Shown here: positions 30,016 through 38,491 of the stretch, piece after piece | Layout: the number at the start of each line of letters is the position of its first letter | Position numbering within the stretch: position 1 is the stretch's first letter | IMG/VR virus record: IMGVR_UViG_3300024999_000097 | Coordinates: 1 to 64,000 of that record | Strand: one strand, 5' to 3' | Origin: a virus | Length of the DNA: 64,000 bases | Notes under the pieces: generated by a model | The model's input: only the letters and a program-made list of their open reading frames with translations | Told to the model about the DNA's origin: nothing | Databases searched by the model: none | Made by a program: the position numbers and the translations under genes

Positions 30016-31809
30016 GTGGCTGATTCTAATTATATAATTAATAAATTAACTTCCTATGGTGTTTCACAAGATGATGCTACTATTTTGGCTGCTGTAGCCT
30101 ATTCTGAATCTAGCTATAGACCAGAAATTATAGGTGATGAATCATATGGTGGAAGTGTAGGATTATTTCAAATAAACCTCCCAGCTCATGCAAATAAGTT
30201 AAAGCAATGGACAAAAAGCAGTAATAGAAAAGACTGGATTGAATGGCTTTATAACATAAATAATAATATTTATGCAGCTTCACAAGTTTACTTCTCCCAA
30301 GGTCTTGGTGCTTGGACAATGTATCGTAACGGGCACTATAAAAAATACCTTGGGAAAAACTTAAGTATATCATTAAGCTCTGGCAGCATAAATCAAGTAG
30401 TTACTGTTAATAATTTAGAGCAGTTTATAGCTTTTGCAAGAGCCCAGGTTGGCAAGCCTTATGTATGGGGCAATGAAGGTCCTGATTCCTTTGACTGCTC
30501 AGGATTGGTTCAATATGTATGGCTTCACTTTAAAGTGCAAATATCAAGGACAACATATACTCAGTTCCCAGAATGTCAGGAAATAAGCGCAAGTAATTTA
30601 CAAACTGGCGATTTATTGTTTTCAAACTTTGACGAAAATGGGCCTGGGCATGTAGGTATCTATATCGGTAATGATAGAGTGGTCCAAGCTAAGGGTGTGG
30701 CTTATGGAGTTATAGAGTGTAGTGTTGGTGAATTTGGTGTTGCTACATATGCTAGGCATTCACCAATACATAATACTTTAGGAGATAGTGTTAGTGGTTT
30801 TTTAGCTGATAGCAATGATTTTTCTGGACCATTTGGCGTAATTAAAATACCTGAGTCAAATTTTGAAGTAGTACCAGATAGTATTTCTTCAGGTGATGTT
30901 CTTTATGGCAGAAGGTATAGAGTTATTGTAAGTAGTTTAAATGGTGAAATAGCTTTTGATGTTTCGCAGTTAAGATGTACTTTTAGCTGTATCAAAAATA
31001 TTATGGAAGCTAATTATTCTGAAGTGGTTATCTATAATTTATCACCAACTACTGAAAACATTGTAATAAAAGAAGGATATAGAGTAGTTGTTGAAGCTGG
31101 TTATGAAGGGAGTCAATACGGAATTATATTTGACGGTAACGTTATTCAACCTTTAAGAGATAAAGAAGGTGGAGTAACTTTTAAGCTTTCTTTAGTTTCA
31201 ATGGATTCAGATATGTTTTTGGTAAGTGGTACAGTTAATTTTTCCATTATGCGTGGACAAAACTCTAGGTCTTTGGCAGAAAGTATAGTTAATTCTTCTA
31301 ATGTTTCAACACAATTAGGTGAAATTTCACAAAACTTTTCTGAATCGAAATTAACAAGAGGTAAGGCGATATTTGGTTTAACAAGTGATTATTTAAGGCA
31401 AATAGCACAGTCACAAGCAGCTACATTTTACATGGAAGATGGGAAAGTAAATATTATTCGTGCAGATGATTATCCTGAAGGTGAAATAATAGAGCTTAGT
31501 CCAGAATCAGGTCTTATCGGTGTACCTGCTCAAAGTGATTATGGAGCTACTATTAAGATGTTACTTAATCCTAGAGTAAAGCTTGGTAGTATGATTCATA
31601 TAGATAACAGCTTAATTCATAACAAGCAATTTCAACAAGGACAAGCTTTTTATGGTTTAGACCAAGATGGTATTTATCGTGTTATAAAAATTACCCACAA
31701 AGGTGATACTCGTGGTGAGGATTGGTATACTGAAGTTGAAACGGTAACACAATCCGGTCTTGATGTTCCCAATATGTTAAGTGGTTCAAGATTTTCTAAC
31801 CCCAATTAA
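30016..31809 (+). CDS. Tail-hub protein fused to lysozyme-like and NlpC/P60 domains
   Basis: 597 aa, GTG start. Residues about 1-115 form a transglycosylase/lysozyme-like domain (ILAAVAYSESSYRPEIIGDE, GGSVGLFQIN). Residues about 135-255 are an NlpC/P60 peptidase with catalytic C in DSFDCSGLVQYVW and H in GPGHVGIYIG. The remainder (from about 270) is a baseplate-hub domain with YRVIVSSLNG and EVVIYNLSP strands and a GYRVVVEAGYEGS segment. The protein would therefore cut both glycan and peptide of the wall during injection while forming the hub. Confidence 0.85.
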   Translation: MADSNYIINKLTSYGVSQDDATILAAVAYSESSYRPEIIGDESYGGSVGLFQINLPAHANKLKQWTKSSNRKDWIEWLYNINNNIYAASQVYFSQGLGAWTMYRNGHYKKYLGKNLSISLSSGSINQVVTVNNLEQFIAFARAQVGKPYVWGNEGPDSFDCSGLVQYVWLHFKVQISRTTYTQFPECQEISASNLQTGDLLFSNFDENGPGHVGIYIGNDRVVQAKGVAYGVIECSVGEFGVATYARHSPIHNTLGDSVSGFLADSNDFSGPFGVIKIPESNFEVVPDSISSGDVLYGRRYRVIVSSLNGEIAFDVSQLRCTFSCIKNIMEANYSEVVIYNLSPTTENIVIKEGYRVVVEAGYEGSQYGIIFDGNVIQPLRDKEGGVTFKLSLVSMDSDMFLVSGTVNFSIMRGQNSRSLAESIVNSSNVSTQLGEISQNFSESKLTRGKAIFGLTSDYLRQIAQSQAATFYMEDGKVNIIRADDYPEGEIIELSPESGLIGVPAQSDYGATIKMLLNPRVKLGSMIHIDNSLIHNKQFQQGQAFYGLDQDGIYRVIKITHKGDTRGEDWYTEVETVTQSGLDVPNMLSGSRFSNPN

Positions 31810-31821
31810 GGGTGTGATTAA

Positions 31822-32412
31822 ATGCGTACTTTAGGTGAAAGAATAGATAGTTTTGAGGAGCTTTTAAAAAGGCATTCTGATAAAATTAAAAATGATATAA
31901 GAGTAGCTATTCCAGGTATAATTCAGTCATTTGACCCAGTTGAACAAACTGTTTCAGTACAACCAGTGTTAAGGGAGAGAATAAGAGATAGCCAAGGAAA
32001 TATGGAGTTTATTCAACTTCCAATCCTGCTTGATGTTCCTATTGTACTCCCAAGAGCTGGCGGTTATATATTAACTATGCCAGTTTCTGCAGGTGATGAA
32101 TGCCTTGTAATTTTTGGGGATATGTGTATAGATGCTTGGTGGTCAAATGGTGATATTCAAAATCAGATAGAAAAAAGAAGGCATGATTTATCGGATGGTT
32201 TTGCTGTTTTGGGTACGTGGAGCCAACCAAAACGTGTACAAAACTATAGTACTGATTCAGTACAACTAAGGACTGAAGATGGTACTTCTTCAATTTCATT
32301 AAAATCAGGTGAAATAAAACTTGTAGCAAATTCAGTAAAGATAAATGGAAAGGAATTTGCTACCCACACTCATTCGAATCCAGAGGGTGGTCAAACTGGT
32401 CCGGTAAGTTAA
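31822..32412 (+). CDS. Baseplate spike protein, Gp138/gpV-like
   Basis: 196 aa. An N-terminal helix precedes an OB-fold region (VAIPGIIQSFDPVEQTVSVQ), then GGYILTMPVSAGDECLVIFG and DAWWSNG, the hallmark of the Gp138 N-terminal/puncturing spike family. The C-terminus has a beta-repeat (SISLKSGEIKLVANSVKING) ending in THTHSNPEGGQTGPVS, a likely metal-binding tip. It pierces the cell envelope at contraction. Confidence 0.85.
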   Translation: MRTLGERIDSFEELLKRHSDKIKNDIRVAIPGIIQSFDPVEQTVSVQPVLRERIRDSQGNMEFIQLPILLDVPIVLPRAGGYILTMPVSAGDECLVIFGDMCIDAWWSNGDIQNQIEKRRHDLSDGFAVLGTWSQPKRVQNYSTDSVQLRTEDGTSSISLKSGEIKLVANSVKINGKEFATHTHSNPEGGQTGPVS

Positions 32413-32425
32413 AAGAGGTGATGCT

Positions 32426-32782
32426 ATGATTTATAGGGCTTTAGATTCAAATGGTGATTATGTATTTGGGAAGAATATGCAAAGTTTTCTTATTGACATT
32501 AATGCTGTGGCTCAAGCAATTAAAACTAATTTACTTTTGTTAAAAGAAGAATGGTGGGAGGACTTAAGTGAAGGACTTCCTTTGTTTCAAAATATACTTG
32601 GTCAATCAGGTTCAGGGGAAAGTATTCAGTCGATTGATTTAATTGTAAAGGACAGAATTTTAAATACACAAAACGTATTAAATATTATTACATATAGCAG
32701 CAAGTATGAAAACAGAAGACTTGCAATTTCTTGCAGTGTTGAAACTGTTTTTGGGATTGCTGTTGTGGAGGTGAGTTTTTAA
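32426..32782 (+). CDS. Baseplate wedge protein, gp25/gpW-like
   Basis: 118 aa with lysozyme-like gp25 features: an N-terminal beta segment, LLLLKEEWWEDLSEGLPLFQ, then a helix and a final AISCSVETVFGIAVVEVSF pair of strands. Usually joins sheath and wedge. It precedes baseplate J as normal; AGAGGTGA precedes the ATG. Confidence 0.82.
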   Translation: MIYRALDSNGDYVFGKNMQSFLIDINAVAQAIKTNLLLLKEEWWEDLSEGLPLFQNILGQSGSGESIQSIDLIVKDRILNTQNVLNIITYSSKYENRRLAISCSVETVFGIAVVEVSF

Positions 32783-33958
32783 GTGGCCTACTTTCAACCT
32801 TATATTGATGATTCAGGCCTTCATATTCCTTCATATTCCGATATTAGAGATAGTTTGATTCAAGATGTAAAATCTATTTATGGGCAAGATATTTATCTTG
32901 GTATTGATAGCCAAGACTATCAGTTAATTTCTGTTATAAGTGTTAAAATATACGACACTTTACTTGCTGTTCAGAAAGTTTATAATAGTAGAGGTCCTTC
33001 AACAGCGATTGGGGCTGCTCTTGATGGTATAGTTAAATGTAATGGTATTTCGAGGGAATCAGCAACTTATTCAACTTGCACAGTTACTTTAACTGGTATT
33101 GTCAGTACTCAAATTATAAATGGTATAGTTGAAGATAATAGTGGTTACAAATGGGATGTTCCAAACTCTATTATAGGCCAAGATGGTACAGTTTCTGTAC
33201 TTGCTACTTGTCAACAACCAGGACCAATTTCAGCAAGCCCTGGTGATATATCAAAGATATTTACTCCAACCTACGGATGGACAGCTGTAACTAATGCTGG
33301 TTATGCAACAGTTGGAGAAGCCCAAGAAACAGATTCACAGCTTAGGGGCAGGCAAACAATAAGTACAGCACAAGCGAGTAGGTCCTTACTTGAAGGCCTA
33401 AGAGGTTCTATAGCTGCTGTAAAAAATGTAACAAGATTTAATGTAAAAGAAAATGATACCAGCGTAGTTGATGCTGAAGGACTCCCTGCTCATAGTGTTA
33501 CAGTAGTAGCGGAGGGTGGACTTGACAATGACATAGCTCAAGCTATTTTTTTAAAGAAAGGTCCCGGGTGTTATACCAATGGAACCACGGAAGTAGCTAT
33601 GACAGATTTATATGGACAGCCTATTACAATACGTTTTTACCGCCCTTCTTATATTGATGTTGATGTAGTTGTAAATGTTAAAGCATTATCAGGCTATACA
33701 ACACAAACAACAGAGGACATAAAGACAGCAATAGTAAATCATCTAAATAGCATTTCATTAGGTGTAGGTAGTATTCCTATTTCAAGCCTATGGGGTGCAG
33801 CTTTATCGGCAATGACTAGTTTAACTTCACCCATGTTTTCAGTTACCTCCATAACAGCAGCAAAACATGGAGAAGTCCAAGGAACTACCGATATTGTGAT
33901 ACTTTTTAATGAAATAGCAAGGGGCAACGCCTCCTATATTACTGTCAATGTTACTTAA
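32783..33958 (+). CDS. Baseplate J-like protein
   Basis: 391 aa, GTG start with GGAGGTGAG upstream. The order is that of baseplate J wedge proteins: an N-terminal helical part (YSDIRDSLIQDVKSIYGQDI), then GRQTISTAQASRSLLEGLRG, SIAAVKNVTRFNVKENDT, AHSVTVVAEGGLDNDIAQAI and a GYTTQTTEDIKTAIVNHLNS domain. It starts one base after the gp25-like gene. Confidence 0.9.
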   Translation: MAYFQPYIDDSGLHIPSYSDIRDSLIQDVKSIYGQDIYLGIDSQDYQLISVISVKIYDTLLAVQKVYNSRGPSTAIGAALDGIVKCNGISRESATYSTCTVTLTGIVSTQIINGIVEDNSGYKWDVPNSIIGQDGTVSVLATCQQPGPISASPGDISKIFTPTYGWTAVTNAGYATVGEAQETDSQLRGRQTISTAQASRSLLEGLRGSIAAVKNVTRFNVKENDTSVVDAEGLPAHSVTVVAEGGLDNDIAQAIFLKKGPGCYTNGTTEVAMTDLYGQPITIRFYRPSYIDVDVVVNVKALSGYTTQTTEDIKTAIVNHLNSISLGVGSIPISSLWGAALSAMTSLTSPMFSVTSITAAKHGEVQGTTDIVILFNEIARGNASYITVNVT

Positions 33959-33970
33959 AGGAGGTATAAT

Positions 33971-34528
33971 GTGCAATCTTATCTTAACTTAATTACTTCG
34001 GAACATTTCAATAAGACTAATTTTATTTCTTTTCTTGCTTCTTTTCTTAGTAAAGTTCAAGATATAACTTCTCTTTTAGAAGTGTTTGACACTTATTTTA
34101 CACTTGATACAGCAACAGGTAAACAGCTTGATGTTTTAGGAAATATTGTAGGAGTAAAAAGGGAAGTTAATTTTCAACCATCTAATGGAATTTCCCCTAT
34201 TTTAGATGATGCTACATTTTTAATGGTGATTAGAGCGAAAATAGCTAAGAATCAATGGGATGGAACAATAGAGCAAATAAATGATTTATGGAATAGTATT
34301 TTTGAGTACCAAAAGTTAATCTTGTTTGATAATCAAGATATGTCCTTGAATGTTTTTGCTTTAGGATTTTCTGATGGCATTCAAAAAGACCTAGTAAATA
34401 ATGGTTATATTATTCCTAAACCTTTAGGTGTTTTAATTAATTATTCTTTCCCAACGGAATTGATTTTCTCATATGATTTAGACAATGATGTATTCTCTGG
34501 CTATGATACTGGCCACTGGTACTTGTAA
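33971..34528 (+). CDS. DUF2612 baseplate protein (gpI-like)
   Basis: 185 aa, GTG start after AGGAGG. LTSEHFNKTNFISFLASFLS, then ATGKQLDVLGNIVGVKREV and FLMVIRAKIAKNQWDGTIEQ, typical of DUF2612, a wedge protein following J that connects to the fibres. Confidence 0.82.
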   Translation: MQSYLNLITSEHFNKTNFISFLASFLSKVQDITSLLEVFDTYFTLDTATGKQLDVLGNIVGVKREVNFQPSNGISPILDDATFLMVIRAKIAKNQWDGTIEQINDLWNSIFEYQKLILFDNQDMSLNVFALGFSDGIQKDLVNNGYIIPKPLGVLINYSFPTELIFSYDLDNDVFSGYDTGHWYL

Positions 34529-34542
34529 GGAGTTGATATTAA

Positions 34543-35070
34543 ATGGCTGGTAGTACAAATTTTTTAGTGTTTAATGAAAACCTTCAAAATATTATAGACG
34601 ATGCCACTTATGCTGCAAATACAGCTAGAACAAATGGTATTACCACTGGTCCAGCACAAAGTAATCTTCATAATAAACTTTTTAGGCAGTTATCCGTTAT
34701 GGTAGCTGCTGTAGGTCAACTTATTTCAGATCAAGATAATGTGGCTAGTGATATTGACTTACCTTCATTAGTTAGTGCTTTAACAAATTCTGTTTTAACT
34801 CCTGGTGTGTCTAATAAGTCAATAAGACAAATTAAAACACTTTTAGTTAATACTGATACAAGGTCCGTTACAGTTACAAAAACTGGTGGAGCTATTACTG
34901 GTCTTACGGTAAAAGACCCTAGTGATAATTCAACGGTTAAAACTGTTACTGTAAACAGGGTTGGCGGAGTAATTTCCTCTGTTGTTTCAGTAGCTGGTGG
35001 AAAAACAATAACCCAAACAGTGAACCGTACTGATGGTATTATTACAAACATTACTAAGGAGGTGGTATAA
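34543..35070 (+). CDS. Tail fibre-type protein with repeated strands
   Basis: 175 aa. The N-terminal part (MAGSTNFLVFNENLQNIIDD, then ATYAANTARTNGITTG and a LHNKLFRQLSVMVAAVGQLI helix) is of the kind that attaches fibres to baseplates. The C-terminal third has a short imperfect repeat TVTKTGGAITGLTVKD / TVNRVGGVISSVVSVA / TVNRTDGIITNITKEV, likely a small triple beta-helix stalk. Its stop overlaps the next ATG. Confidence 0.65.
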   Translation: MAGSTNFLVFNENLQNIIDDATYAANTARTNGITTGPAQSNLHNKLFRQLSVMVAAVGQLISDQDNVASDIDLPSLVSALTNSVLTPGVSNKSIRQIKTLLVNTDTRSVTVTKTGGAITGLTVKDPSDNSTVKTVTVNRVGGVISSVVSVAGGKTITQTVNRTDGIITNITKEVV

Positions 35071-35600
35071 TGAGTGAGGAAAATTTAATCTTAATAGTTG
35101 ATATACTTGACAAGTTAGGTCTTAATACTGATGCAGCTGGTGCAAGTACTTTATTTGCAAGGTTAGTACAAATTGCTGGATATACAGATACGCTTGAGAC
35201 AATTATTGGTACTACTTCGGCTTCTGCTAGTGTAACTGGTTCAGTTAATGCTAAACTTGCAGCAGTTTTACAAAGGCTTGGGGGAGGAACTCCTAATATT
35301 TTTAATCAGGCTATACTTACCAGCAATATACAAGCCTCACCTAGTACTATTTTAAATATTACCGGCAGTGGGGTTGTGTTAGGACTTAGTGCAAAGCCTC
35401 CCGGTTGGAATCAATATATGAGGATAGTGATTGATGGGGTAGAAAAATTTAATGGAATGCTAATGGCACAAGGTAATGATTATAGAGTGCTTTTTGGCCC
35501 GTTAAAATTTAGTACTTCATTTTTTGTATCTTCTTACATGGATTCTTCTGAACCATTAAATGCTTCTTATTTATGTACTTTTTTAACGGGGGTGGCTTAA
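35070..35600 (+). CDS. Tail fibre-type protein, 176 aa
   Basis: N-terminal half is helical and repetitive (TSASASVTGSVNAKLAAVLQ), the C-terminal half is a beta sandwich-like domain (ILNITGSGVVLGLSAKPPGW, MRIVIDGVEKFNG), as in small receptor-binding tips. Coupled to the previous gene by an overlapping ATG. No enzyme motif; exact role unknown. Confidence 0.6.
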   Translation: MSEENLILIVDILDKLGLNTDAAGASTLFARLVQIAGYTDTLETIIGTTSASASVTGSVNAKLAAVLQRLGGGTPNIFNQAILTSNIQASPSTILNITGSGVVLGLSAKPPGWNQYMRIVIDGVEKFNGMLMAQGNDYRVLFGPLKFSTSFFVSSYMDSSEPLNASYLCTFLTGVA

Positions 35601-35972
35601 TTGCTTATAGTTAATCCGCTAAACGAAATGGAAATATTAAATCAATGGGAAACTATTGATGGAGCTATAGTTAGTACGCATCATTGCTGGGCAATTAAAT
35701 TAATCTTAACCGGTCAAGTATCTGGGGAAGTTGGAGTAGGCTTACCTATAATAGTTCAATATAAAGACTGGCAAGACAATTTATTAACTAATATTAATGA
35801 ACCTGTTCGTATAGGTGTGGACGGACCAGGTGAAGCTGACCAAGAATTAACGTTAAATCCAGTAAACGGTCAAGCTGAATTTAGTTTTGTAAGTGACATT
35901 GCTGGTGTGTTTAGAATTAAAGCACTATCAAGTATTCCTTGTGATATGGCTGAAATTGAGGTGGTTATATAA
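35601..35972 (+). CDS. Ig-like or fibre-accessory protein, 123 aa
   Basis: TTG start immediately after the preceding stop. Beta-sandwich pattern (EVGVGLPIIVQYKDWQDNLL, VRIGVDGPGEADQELTLNPV, GQAEFSFVSDIAGVFRIKAL) suggests an Ig-like domain used for weak carbohydrate binding on phage surfaces. The stop overlaps the next ATG (TAATG). Confidence 0.6.
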   Translation: MLIVNPLNEMEILNQWETIDGAIVSTHHCWAIKLILTGQVSGEVGVGLPIIVQYKDWQDNLLTNINEPVRIGVDGPGEADQELTLNPVNGQAEFSFVSDIAGVFRIKALSSIPCDMAEIEVVI

Positions 35973-36097
35973 TGACAGTTAAGCAAGTTTTGAAAGTTTC
36001 TAAAGCTAATGAAAGTAAAAGCCAGAAAGTAACCTTAGAGGATATTTTTAAGCAAAATAAGGTTATTATTGAGCTTTTACAGAGTATAAAAAAATAG
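35972..36097 (+). CDS. Small basic protein, 41 aa
   Basis: ATG overlaps the preceding stop. A lysine-rich N-terminus is followed by an amphipathic helix (VTLEDIFKQNKVIIELLQSI). It stands between fibre and lysis genes; function unknown. Confidence 0.5.
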   Translation: MTVKQVLKVSKANESKSQKVTLEDIFKQNKVIIELLQSIKK

Positions 36098-36138
36098 GTT
36101 TAGCAATAAAAAATCGGTTACCAAGGGGTTGAGGTGAA

Positions 36139-36345
36139 GTGGAGTCTGAAGTTATAAAACTTGCTACAAGCCAAGGGTTTTATGCTGTTCTGTTTGTTGT
36201 GCTACTTTTTTATGTATTACGAGAAAATGCTAAACGTGAATCCCAATATCAAAAAACTATTGATACTTTAGCTCAAAAACTTGATATAGTTGAGGATATT
36301 GGGAAAGACGTATCAGAAATAAAAGTTTCTTTAGAAAAGAGGTGA
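36139..36345 (+). CDS. BhlA/UviB-like holin
   Basis: 68 aa, GTG start after GAGGTGAAG. One N-terminal membrane span (FYAVLFVVLLFYVL) followed by a charged helical tail (REN.KRE..YQ.TID.L..KL) matches BhlA/UviB small holin-like proteins. It precedes the amidase with a 4-bp shift of reading frame overlap region, so the two act as a lysis pair: holin opens the membrane, amidase reaches the wall. Confidence 0.8.
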   Translation: MESEVIKLATSQGFYAVLFVVLLFYVLRENAKRESQYQKTIDTLAQKLDIVEDIGKDVSEIKVSLEKR

Positions 36346-36350
36346 AAGTA

Positions 36351-36929
36351 ATGGAGGAATTTGAAATAGGATTGGAACCTGGACATGGAGGTTTAGACCC
36401 AGGAGCTATAGGTTTTGGGTTATTAGAGAAAAATATAAACTGGGTAATAGCTAATTTAATCAAAGACAAGTTAGCTAAATATAAAGTTAAAGTAACTATT
36501 TTTCAACCGTCATGTAAGAATCCTAAATCAACAGCAAATGATGAATTAGTAATACCGGTTAGGGAAGCAATTAAAGCCAAAATAAATTTCCTTTTGTCTA
36601 TTCACACCAATGCTGGTAAAGGAACTGGTTTTGAAAGTTATATTCATGAAAAAGCTGATATTAAAACTAAGATAATTCGCAGTATTATACATAACAATAC
36701 ACAGCTTGTATTTGGTAGAAATAATATGCCAGATAGGGGAAAGAAAGTAGATAATTTTTATGTCCTTAGAAAAATGCAAGAAGCCGGTATACCTGCTATG
36801 CTAATTGAAAATGGTTTTATAGATAATGCTAAGGATGCTGGGCATTTAAAAGATTCAGTATTCCTTAACCAATTAGCTAATGAAATAGCTTATGGTATTG
36901 TGCTGGCTTTTGAATTGAAGGTGAGGTAA
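36351..36929 (+). CDS. N-acetylmuramoyl-L-alanine amidase (endolysin)
   Basis: 192 aa, zinc amidase of the Amidase_3 type that cuts the bond between muramic acid and the stem peptide. Zinc ligands and catalytic residues are seen in LEPGHGG (H near residue 10), in a GLLEKNINW segment (E), SIHTNAG (H) and LIENGFIDN (E). ATG 36351 follows AGAGGTGAAAG; a GTG lies 9 nt earlier. There is no cell-wall binding domain, so it is a single-domain endolysin. Confidence 0.9.
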   Translation: MEEFEIGLEPGHGGLDPGAIGFGLLEKNINWVIANLIKDKLAKYKVKVTIFQPSCKNPKSTANDELVIPVREAIKAKINFLLSIHTNAGKGTGFESYIHEKADIKTKIIRSIIHNNTQLVFGRNNMPDRGKKVDNFYVLRKMQEAGIPAMLIENGFIDNAKDAGHLKDSVFLNQLANEIAYGIVLAFELKVR

Positions 36930-36933
36930 CAAG

Positions 36934-37947
36934 ATGGAATTAATGAAATTATTCCCGTATGAAAAACAAGAAGCAACTATTTTTCCTCAATCAATTCCTT
37001 GGAATATCCAGATAATAAATACACCTTCATTTTGGGCTAATAAAACAAAAGGAAATGGTGCTGTTGCTGCCGTTGTTGATACAGGTATTGACGTAAACCA
37101 CTGTGAATTTGCAGGAAGAATTATTGATTTTAAAAACTTTACAAAGACAGATAATAAAGATACTGATGGCCATGGAACTCATGTAGCTGGTATTATTGGT
37201 GGTAACAATATTGGTGTTACTCCTGAAGCTAGAGTGATGGCTTTAAAAGTATTTGGTGATGTCAATGTTAATGCTAATATACATGAAGCTTTTCTTCATA
37301 TTCTTAAGTATAATGAAACTGCTAAAGAAGAGGATAAAGTAATTGTTGTTAATTGTAGTTTTGGTGGTTCTTATGATGGATACATGCATTATTTAATTCG
37401 CCGTCTTATTAATTCCGGTGTTGCTGTTATTGTTGCTGCTGGTAATAGTGGTGATGGAAAAGCTGATACTATAGAATTTGCTTCTTATCCAAGCTTTTTA
37501 TATGAAGTAATAACCACCGGGGCAGTTGATAAAAATGGTCAACCAGCAGGATACTCTAATACTCATGATGGTATAGATATAGGGGCTCCAGGGTCAGAAA
37601 TTTATTCCGCTTGGTCGGGTGGTGGTTATAAGTTGCTTTCTGGAACAAGTATGGCCACCCCACATATTACTGGATTATATCTATTAATTGCAGCAGCTTT
37701 TAGAATGCGCGAAGGTCGCTACCCAACTGTCGCAGAAGGTGAAAGTATTCTGTTTAAGCATATCAGGAAGGTTAATATTGACCCAGCTTTTGTTGGTCGC
37801 GGAATAGCTGATGCAACTTATGATACAAAAAGGTGGCCACTGTATCATGTTCAGGTTGGAGCTTACTTTAATCGTTCTGGAGCTGAGGAAATAAAAGTGC
37901 AAGTAAGAACAAAAGGTTTTGATAAAGCCTTTATTGTAACATATTAA
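36934..37947 (+). CDS. Subtilisin-like serine protease with C-terminal SPOR-like domain
   Basis: 337 aa. The S8 catalytic triad is complete: D in VVDTGID (about residue 49), H in DGHGTHVAG (about 80) and S in SGTSMATPH (about 239), with the oxyanion N in AAGNSGDG. There is no signal peptide, so it would act in the cytoplasm or reach the wall only after holin action. The last 40 residues (YHVQVGAYFNRSGAEEIKVQ, then a KGFDKAFIVTY-type strand) form a SPOR-like peptidoglycan-binding domain. It lies between amidase and a second holin-like gene, so a lysis role is likely. Confidence 0.88.
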   Translation: MELMKLFPYEKQEATIFPQSIPWNIQIINTPSFWANKTKGNGAVAAVVDTGIDVNHCEFAGRIIDFKNFTKTDNKDTDGHGTHVAGIIGGNNIGVTPEARVMALKVFGDVNVNANIHEAFLHILKYNETAKEEDKVIVVNCSFGGSYDGYMHYLIRRLINSGVAVIVAAGNSGDGKADTIEFASYPSFLYEVITTGAVDKNGQPAGYSNTHDGIDIGAPGSEIYSAWSGGGYKLLSGTSMATPHITGLYLLIAAAFRMREGRYPTVAEGESILFKHIRKVNIDPAFVGRGIADATYDTKRWPLYHVQVGAYFNRSGAEEIKVQVRTKGFDKAFIVTY

Positions 37948-37963
37948 TGAGGAGTTGATTAAA

Positions 37964-38140
37964 ATGGGTAGTAAATTAAAATCACGTAAATTTTGGATGT
38001 CTTTTGTTACAGCCGTACTGGTTATTGCTAATAAAGGTTTGGATTTAAACTTACCTGATGAAGCTGTTATAACCGTTGCTGGTGTAGTTATTGCTTATGT
38101 TTTAGGGGAATCTTACGTAGATGGTAAACATATAAAATAG
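37964..38140 (+). CDS. Holin-like membrane protein, 58 aa
   Basis: ATG 37964 with GAGG upstream; a TTG opens the frame at 37955. The protein has a KSRKFWMSFVTAVLVIANKG start and a second membrane span (AVITVAGVVIAYVLGES), the layout of small two-span phage holins. It completes the lysis group. Confidence 0.7.
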   Translation: MGSKLKSRKFWMSFVTAVLVIANKGLDLNLPDEAVITVAGVVIAYVLGESYVDGKHIK

Positions 38141-38160
38141 TTTTAAAATTTTATGGTATA

Positions 38161-38220
38161 TACTTCACTCCTTTGTAATACAATTGTAATACAACAAAAG
38201 TAAAACAAAGGAGTGAAGTA
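38161..38220 (+). promoter_or_regulatory. Long inverted repeat enclosing the ribosome site of the RHH gene
   Basis: TACTTCACTCCTTTG (38161-38175) and CAAAGGAGTGAAGTA (38206-38220) are perfectly complementary. The right arm is the Shine-Dalgarno site of the gene at 38222, so in mRNA the site is buried in a 15-bp stem. The loop has a repeated TTGTAATACAA. It is either an operator for the encoded DNA-binding protein, a translational switch, or both. Confidence 0.75.
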
Positions 38221-38221
38221 A

Positions 38222-38416
38222 ATGGCTCAGAAGTTTACACAGCAAGCTAATGTAAGATTAACACCAAATCAGTTTAAACAGTGTTTAGAAAATGGTGGAG
38301 TTTCATTTTATGTTAGATGGTTAATTGACCAAGATATAGTTGTTCGGAAGTGTAAAGTGGAGAGCAATTTGGTTAGAAAAGTAATGGAGGAAAAAAGAAT
38401 AGAGTGTGGCTATTAA
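38222..38416 (+). CDS. Ribbon-helix-helix DNA-binding protein
   Basis: 64 aa. The order is a short strand (ANVRLTPNQ), a helix (FKQCLENGG) and a second helix (SFYVRWLIDQDIV), the size and layout of Arc/CopG-type dimeric regulators. Small proteins of this fold repress their own operons or serve as accessory proteins of conjugative relaxosomes; the following genes look conjugation-like. Its ribosome site is inside the perfect inverted repeat upstream. Confidence 0.7.
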   Translation: MAQKFTQQANVRLTPNQFKQCLENGGVSFYVRWLIDQDIVVRKCKVESNLVRKVMEEKRIECGY

Positions 38417-38435
38417 ATGTTGTGTTACAACATTT
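38415..38435 (+). terminator. Hairpin at end of RHH gene
   Basis: AAATGTTGT and ACAACATTT (38415-38423, 38427-38435) flank GTT, followed by TTATTC. It is a low-GC terminator or a second operator. Confidence 0.55.
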
Positions 38436-38491
38436 TATTCAGTGAATACTCAGAATATACCTATTTTAGTCTTTAGAGGAGGAAATATTTT

